Made by a program: the position numbers and the translations under genes. A stretch of 8,063 nucleotides of DNA from Nitrospira sp. (GTDB lineage: Bacteria; Nitrospirota; Nitrospiria; Nitrospirales; Nitrospiraceae), in contig JACOEF010000149.1 in assembly GCA_024998705.1 (NCBI GenBank), positions 1 through 8,063 of the forward strand, written 5' to 3'. The notes beneath the pieces are model-generated. The model did no database searches and was not told the DNA's origin. It saw only the letters and a list, made by a program, of their open reading frames with translations. Positions 4,667-8,063 of this stretch are shown in pieces. The first letter of the stretch is position 1; every line of letters begins with the position of its first letter.

Positions 4667-6668
4667 ACCGGTTGGGAACTGACTGCACGTGGCCCGGCGG
4701 GCGAGGCGACGTCGGCACCACCGTAAGCACCATGGATGTTGCATCGGCAAAACGCAGCTGCCTGGAAGGGGACTGAATCATCACGCGATATTCCCCGGCG
4801 CGGGGAAACGATTGTGTCACGACATAACGCCCCGCTTCCACTGCCTTGGCCCAATGCCGCTGCTGCCAGGTCCCGGGCGGCTCGAAGACCAACACCTGGA
4901 CATCCCGAAGGCCTGTGATCGGTTCCTGTGTGACCGGATCCACCAGGGCAAAGGACAAGGCCGTCGGAGCGAGCGCAGAGACGACATCTTTTCCGAATCC
5001 CACCTGCACGAGCGGAGGGCGAGCGCTTAAAACGGCCACCGTGGAGTCTGGCGATTCTTGCACGGCGACCTGAAAACAGTGGAAGACACGCGGCTGGTCT
5101 ATCAGCACAGGTACGTCGAATCGTCCTGGACGCGGGAGTGTGACGGGCGCCTGATACACACCGGGGGCCACGGCCTTCAGACTTCGATCGAGCACGAGAA
5201 TGCCACGCGGCATCCGATGGTAATTCGAGAAAGTCCCCATAGAGACCATCATGCCTTCCTGATAATAGTGCAACGTCGCATCCGGCGCATTGGCGATCAG
5301 GACGGCATTTCCTTCGGGAGTCGGCACGATCATGGGCGCCACCCCCAGTTCCTGCGGAGCCGCACTCGGTGCCTGCCGACCCGCCTGCACATCAAGCGGA
5401 GCCAGTGTGCCGTGCCGGGCTTCACGCAACTCCAACAGCGTAAACTTTTCGGACTCGATCCCGCGCACATAGGCATAATGTTCCGTAAAGACGATCTGGT
5501 CGGGATCCTTCACCACTGTCGTCGTGGCCGTCACGGCATTGGTGGCAGCATCGATAATGGAAAGACTACTTTCCATCTGATTGACCGCAAACACGAACCG
5601 GCCTTGCGGCTCCGTCGCCAAGGCAACCACGCCTGCCGGAACAGGCACATGCGCGGCCAGGCGATGCGCCGTCGGATCGATCGCGACGATCTCCGTCCCG
5701 TTCAACGCCCCGACATACATACGTCGGGCTGCGCTACTGTATGCCAGGGCGACGGGGGTCTTGCCGACCGGCACCGCCGCGACCACCGACAACGTCTCCG
5801 CGTCGATGACAGACACCGTATCGCTCTGGCTATTCGTCACGTAGACAAAACGGCTCTCGGGAATAGCCGCCAAGGTATGGAGCCCCTGCCCGACCAACAC
5901 CGTCGTGAGGAGCCGGTTGGTCCCGACCTCAACGACTGCTACCTGCGCCGACCCGTCCAAGCCGATCCAGACTCGTCGGCCATCGGGCTGTAACAGGAGT
6001 CGCCCGGGACGTGACCCGTTCCCGGTTGCAATGGTCTGACTCAACTTGCGGGTCCGCGTATCAATGACCGCCACGAGAGCTTCGTCCGGAATCGTGACGT
6101 ACAACAGACTCTGGTCCTGACTGAGGACCCAATCCGCTCCCACGCCCGGCAGAGTCACCAGACTTTCCAACTTGGTCGCGCTGAATTCGAGCTGCGGATC
6201 GATCACTGAGATGGTCTTGTCATGATTCAGGGTCACGACCACATATCGATTCAAATCGATCTCGGCACGAGCGCTCATCCGTCCACCGACCAACCGACGA
6301 ATCTTGTCGAAGCAGGTCGCCTCATCGGCCACCAGCTCCGACGGCCGACCGGTCATCCATCCACGCGGACGAATCCCCAAAACCGGCTCCCCGGTCCTGG
6401 CATCTTTCAGCGTCACGCTCACCGTGGCCTCATGGCCGGCCACCAGTTCTGTGCCCTCTTCGGGAGAGGAGCGCAGGGGGGTCACCGCCAACTCAATCGC
6501 GAGACCATTGTGCTCAACCCGCTGCACGGCAGATGGCTTCACGATTGCCGGGTTAGCCGACAGCGCCTCCCCCGTGTTGCCTAACACCTGCGTGCCGATG
6601 AGCACGACCGATGCGAGGCCCATCCAGCGCAAGCCCGCCGTGACAAACGCGTCCCTTTTCCCTCTCAT
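4665..6668 (-). CDS. Exported YVTN/YncE-type beta-propeller protein with flanking Ig-like domains
   Basis: This 667-residue protein starts with a signal peptide (core WMGLASVVLIGTQVLG, cleavage near residue 38). Residues about 50-110 look like an Ig-type beta sandwich (ELAVTPLRSSPE, ATVSVTLKDARTGEPV). From about 139 to 415 there are repeated propeller blades: NRYVVVTLNHDKTISVIDP, LLYVTIPDEALVAVIDTRT, RFVYVTNSQSDTVSVIDAET, RRMYVGALNGTEIVAIDPT and RFVFAVNQMESSLSIIDAAT. A linker blade at about 445-535 holds a Met/His cluster (M473, M474, M477, H484, M486) and HCF (530-532). A second Ig-like domain covers about 553-650. Only two cysteines, C119 and C531, are present. Such propellers usually act as periplasmic binding or scaffold modules; no catalytic site is visible. 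The ATG at 6668 overlaps the stop of the cupredoxin gene as ATGA. A GTG at 6710 is possible, but would push back the signal peptide. The partner and function are unknown; the context suggests a copper redox complex. Confidence 0.85.
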   Translation of the reverse strand: MRGKRDAFVTAGLRWMGLASVVLIGTQVLGNTGEALSANPAIVKPSAVQRVEHNGLAIELAVTPLRSSPEEGTELVAGHEATVSVTLKDARTGEPVLGIRPRGWMTGRPSELVADEATCFDKIRRLVGGRMSARAEIDLNRYVVVTLNHDKTISVIDPQLEFSATKLESLVTLPGVGADWVLSQDQSLLYVTIPDEALVAVIDTRTRKLSQTIATGNGSRPGRLLLQPDGRRVWIGLDGSAQVAVVEVGTNRLLTTVLVGQGLHTLAAIPESRFVYVTNSQSDTVSVIDAETLSVVAAVPVGKTPVALAYSSAARRMYVGALNGTEIVAIDPTAHRLAAHVPVPAGVVALATEPQGRFVFAVNQMESSLSIIDAATNAVTATTTVVKDPDQIVFTEHYAYVRGIESEKFTLLELREARHGTLAPLDVQAGRQAPSAAPQELGVAPMIVPTPEGNAVLIANAPDATLHYYQEGMMVSMGTFSNYHRMPRGILVLDRSLKAVAPGVYQAPVTLPRPGRFDVPVLIDQPRVFHCFQVAVQESPDSTVAVLSARPPLVQVGFGKDVVSALAPTALSFALVDPVTQEPITGLRDVQVLVFEPPGTWQQRHWAKAVEAGRYVVTQSFPRAGEYRVMIQSPSRQLRFADATSMVLTVVPTSPRPPGHVQSVPNR

Positions 6669-8063
6669 CGCTGCGCATCCGGCGTTGGATTCGCTGCTGA
6701 AACCTTGCACGCGTCAGCTGCATTCACCTGGTTCACATCATATCCAAAGATATGTCCCATCCACCTCCAATTCGGCTGATACCAAGCCAGGCCGGGATTC
6801 TCCTGCACGCGAAGAATTCCCCACAAGCCGCCGCCGAACATGAACCCTTCCTGTGTGCGATACAAATAGTCACCAGGGACTTTGCAGTCCCCCCCGGCTG
6901 TCGTCAAGATATTCACGTCGCGGCTCGGACCAATCCCTCCGGCCGTACCCACCCTGGTCAGACCATCCTGGTTCCACCCCATGGTTTTGGAGTCATCGAT
7001 CCATGGACTCGGAATCCAGTCATGCCCAGAGATCGTGAAACCGTGCTGACGCGGGTGTCCGCCGGGATGCACCACACGGAAGCGCACAGACTCACCGGCC
7101 TTCGCGGTAAACAGTGGCGTTTCCGGATCACAATATTTCCCGTGCACAGGATCCGCCTCGCACCGGAAGTGAGACACCGTCGAACTCAAGACATTCGACC
7201 AGTCGAATTGACTCATGGTCTCCGGTTCGTCGGCGGCACTGGCGCCCAATCTCGCCCAGAGCGGTTCTGTGCGATAGTTGAACCCTTTTTGACCTGAGTC
7301 TTCAGAGTCATCCCCGTTCCGAAGGTTGGGAAGTGGCTGCCCGTACTGCTGAAGGCTTAGATTGTCTTGATACAAAAGCACCATCTCCTGGAAGTGATAC
7401 AACCTTCCGGAATCCACCTTGGGCTCCGTCACCGGACAGACCTTCTTCTTCAGGTATTTCCCCTGAAGGCCCAATGCCGGTTCCGGCTTCCAATAAGTGA
7501 CCTCGGCCTTCGCCTTCATCGGCGACGAGTCATCCCACCGTGAACATTGCGGCTCGATAACCAAGGCACCGATCGCCCCATGGGACGCGTGTTTCACAAC
7601 ATCCCCCATATCTTGCAAGGCGATGGCCCCAAACTCATACGGGATACCGACGATCCGATTCCCCTTCTTGTTCGTGGCAATGTCACCGGCGTACCAGAGA
7701 TACGTTTTTTTGGCACCTGGAGCAACCGTCGAATCGTCGTTGAGTCCGACGTCAACCCCGTCGCTCTTGTGCAGGTTGTAGTCTACCAACTGGGGATGCA
7801 GTCCCACATGGTTTGACGACCGCACTTGATTGAACGCGAACCCGGGCACGATGGGCGGAACCATGTTGTAGCTCCAGCTCTCCGGATACTCAGGTCCATC
7901 CGGCATCGCAGCAGGAAGATGGTTCTCCAGGGTGACCTGAATACACTCCCCCGCCTTGGCACGGAGAATCAGCGGTTCCGGCCGCTTGCTCCCCGATCGC
8001 AATCCGGCCACATCACTCGCGTCGACGAATAGGATTGCATGCGGATCCGTGATGCCGAAATGC
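6665..8063 (-). CDS. Large multicopper-oxidase-like cupredoxin protein (C-terminal half, 5' end outside window)
   Basis: The frame is open to the right edge, so 465 C-terminal residues are seen. They form at least two cupredoxin units. The first runs from EPLILRAKAGECIQVTLENH (window residues 29-48) through SSNHVGLHPQLVDYNLHKSDG (83-101) and WYAGD to SHGAIGALVIEP (160-171). This pattern resembles domains of ceruloplasmin-like or MofA/MnxG-like large multicopper oxidases. The second runs from ETPLFTAKAGESVRFRVVHP (314-333) with GGHPRQHGFTISGHDW (334-349) to GDYLYRTQEGFMFGGGLWGI (397-416). In a standard enzyme the last stretch would read HCHxxxHxxxG; here those histidines are absent. Histidines at 332, 336, 340 and 347 could still bind metal. 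Other copper sites may lie in the unseen half. The stop overlaps the next gene as ATGA, and the SCO gene downstream supports a copper protein. Substrate unknown; Mn, Fe or Cu oxidation are possibilities only. Confidence 0.8.
   Translation of the reverse strand, partial: HFGITDPHAILFVDASDVAGLRSGSKRPEPLILRAKAGECIQVTLENHLPAAMPDGPEYPESWSYNMVPPIVPGFAFNQVRSSNHVGLHPQLVDYNLHKSDGVDVGLNDDSTVAPGAKKTYLWYAGDIATNKKGNRIVGIPYEFGAIALQDMGDVVKHASHGAIGALVIEPQCSRWDDSSPMKAKAEVTYWKPEPALGLQGKYLKKKVCPVTEPKVDSGRLYHFQEMVLLYQDNLSLQQYGQPLPNLRNGDDSEDSGQKGFNYRTEPLWARLGASAADEPETMSQFDWSNVLSSTVSHFRCEADPVHGKYCDPETPLFTAKAGESVRFRVVHPGGHPRQHGFTISGHDWIPSPWIDDSKTMGWNQDGLTRVGTAGGIGPSRDVNILTTAGGDCKVPGDYLYRTQEGFMFGGGLWGILRVQENPGLAWYQPNWRWMGHIFGYDVNQVNAADACKVSAANPTPDAQR

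Noticed and set aside
5058..5993. Plus-strand open frame of 311 codons opposite the propeller gene
   Set aside because: It is the complement of a clear beta-propeller coding region and its translation is rich in Arg/His without recognisable domains.
1..8063. CRISPR arrays, tRNA or rRNA genes, insertion sequences
   Set aside because: No spaced direct repeats, transposase segments, terminal inverted repeats or tRNA-like cloverleaf sequences were seen; nearly all the sequence is accounted for by co-directional coding genes.

Overview
The window carries a co-directional set of genes, all on the minus strand, from a bacterium of moderately high GC content. The gene content, the strong Shine-Dalgarno sites and the periplasmic redox cluster are consistent with Nitrospirota (Nitrospira-like). 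That assignment is an impression from protein style and synteny, not a proven taxonomy.

Right part (8063 to 2440, read leftward): four tightly packed genes for exported proteins. They are the C-terminal half of a large multicopper-oxidase-like cupredoxin protein, whose 5' end is outside the window; a YVTN/YncE-type beta-propeller protein flanked by Ig-like domains; a SCO/SenC copper-chaperone-like thioredoxin-fold protein; and an unusual fusion of a c-type cytochrome domain to a type-1 periplasmic binding protein. The first two overlap by ATGA and the other gaps are about 8-12 bases, so they look like one operon. Together they suggest an extracytoplasmic copper/heme redox system: SCO would serve a copper centre, the cupredoxin protein would be an oxidase or scaffold, the cytochrome domain would carry electrons, and the binding-protein domain would sense or hold a small ligand. 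No ABC permease or ATPase gene is in the window. The joint function is inference.

Middle (about 2218-2439): a 222-base gap holding a good sigma-70-type promoter (TTGACA, 18-base spacer, TGG then TACCGT) and a short leader with two hairpins, just before rpsF.

Left part (2217 to 1): a housekeeping translation and lipid operon in the order rpsF (S6), ssb, rpsR (S18), yceD/DUF177, rpmF (L32), plsX (cut by the window edge). It joins the common rpsF-ssb-rpsR block directly to the common yceD-rpmF-plsX block. rplI, which often follows rpsR, is absent. ssb starts at a TTG inside the end of rpsF, and its product lacks the usual DDDIPF-like C-terminal tip.
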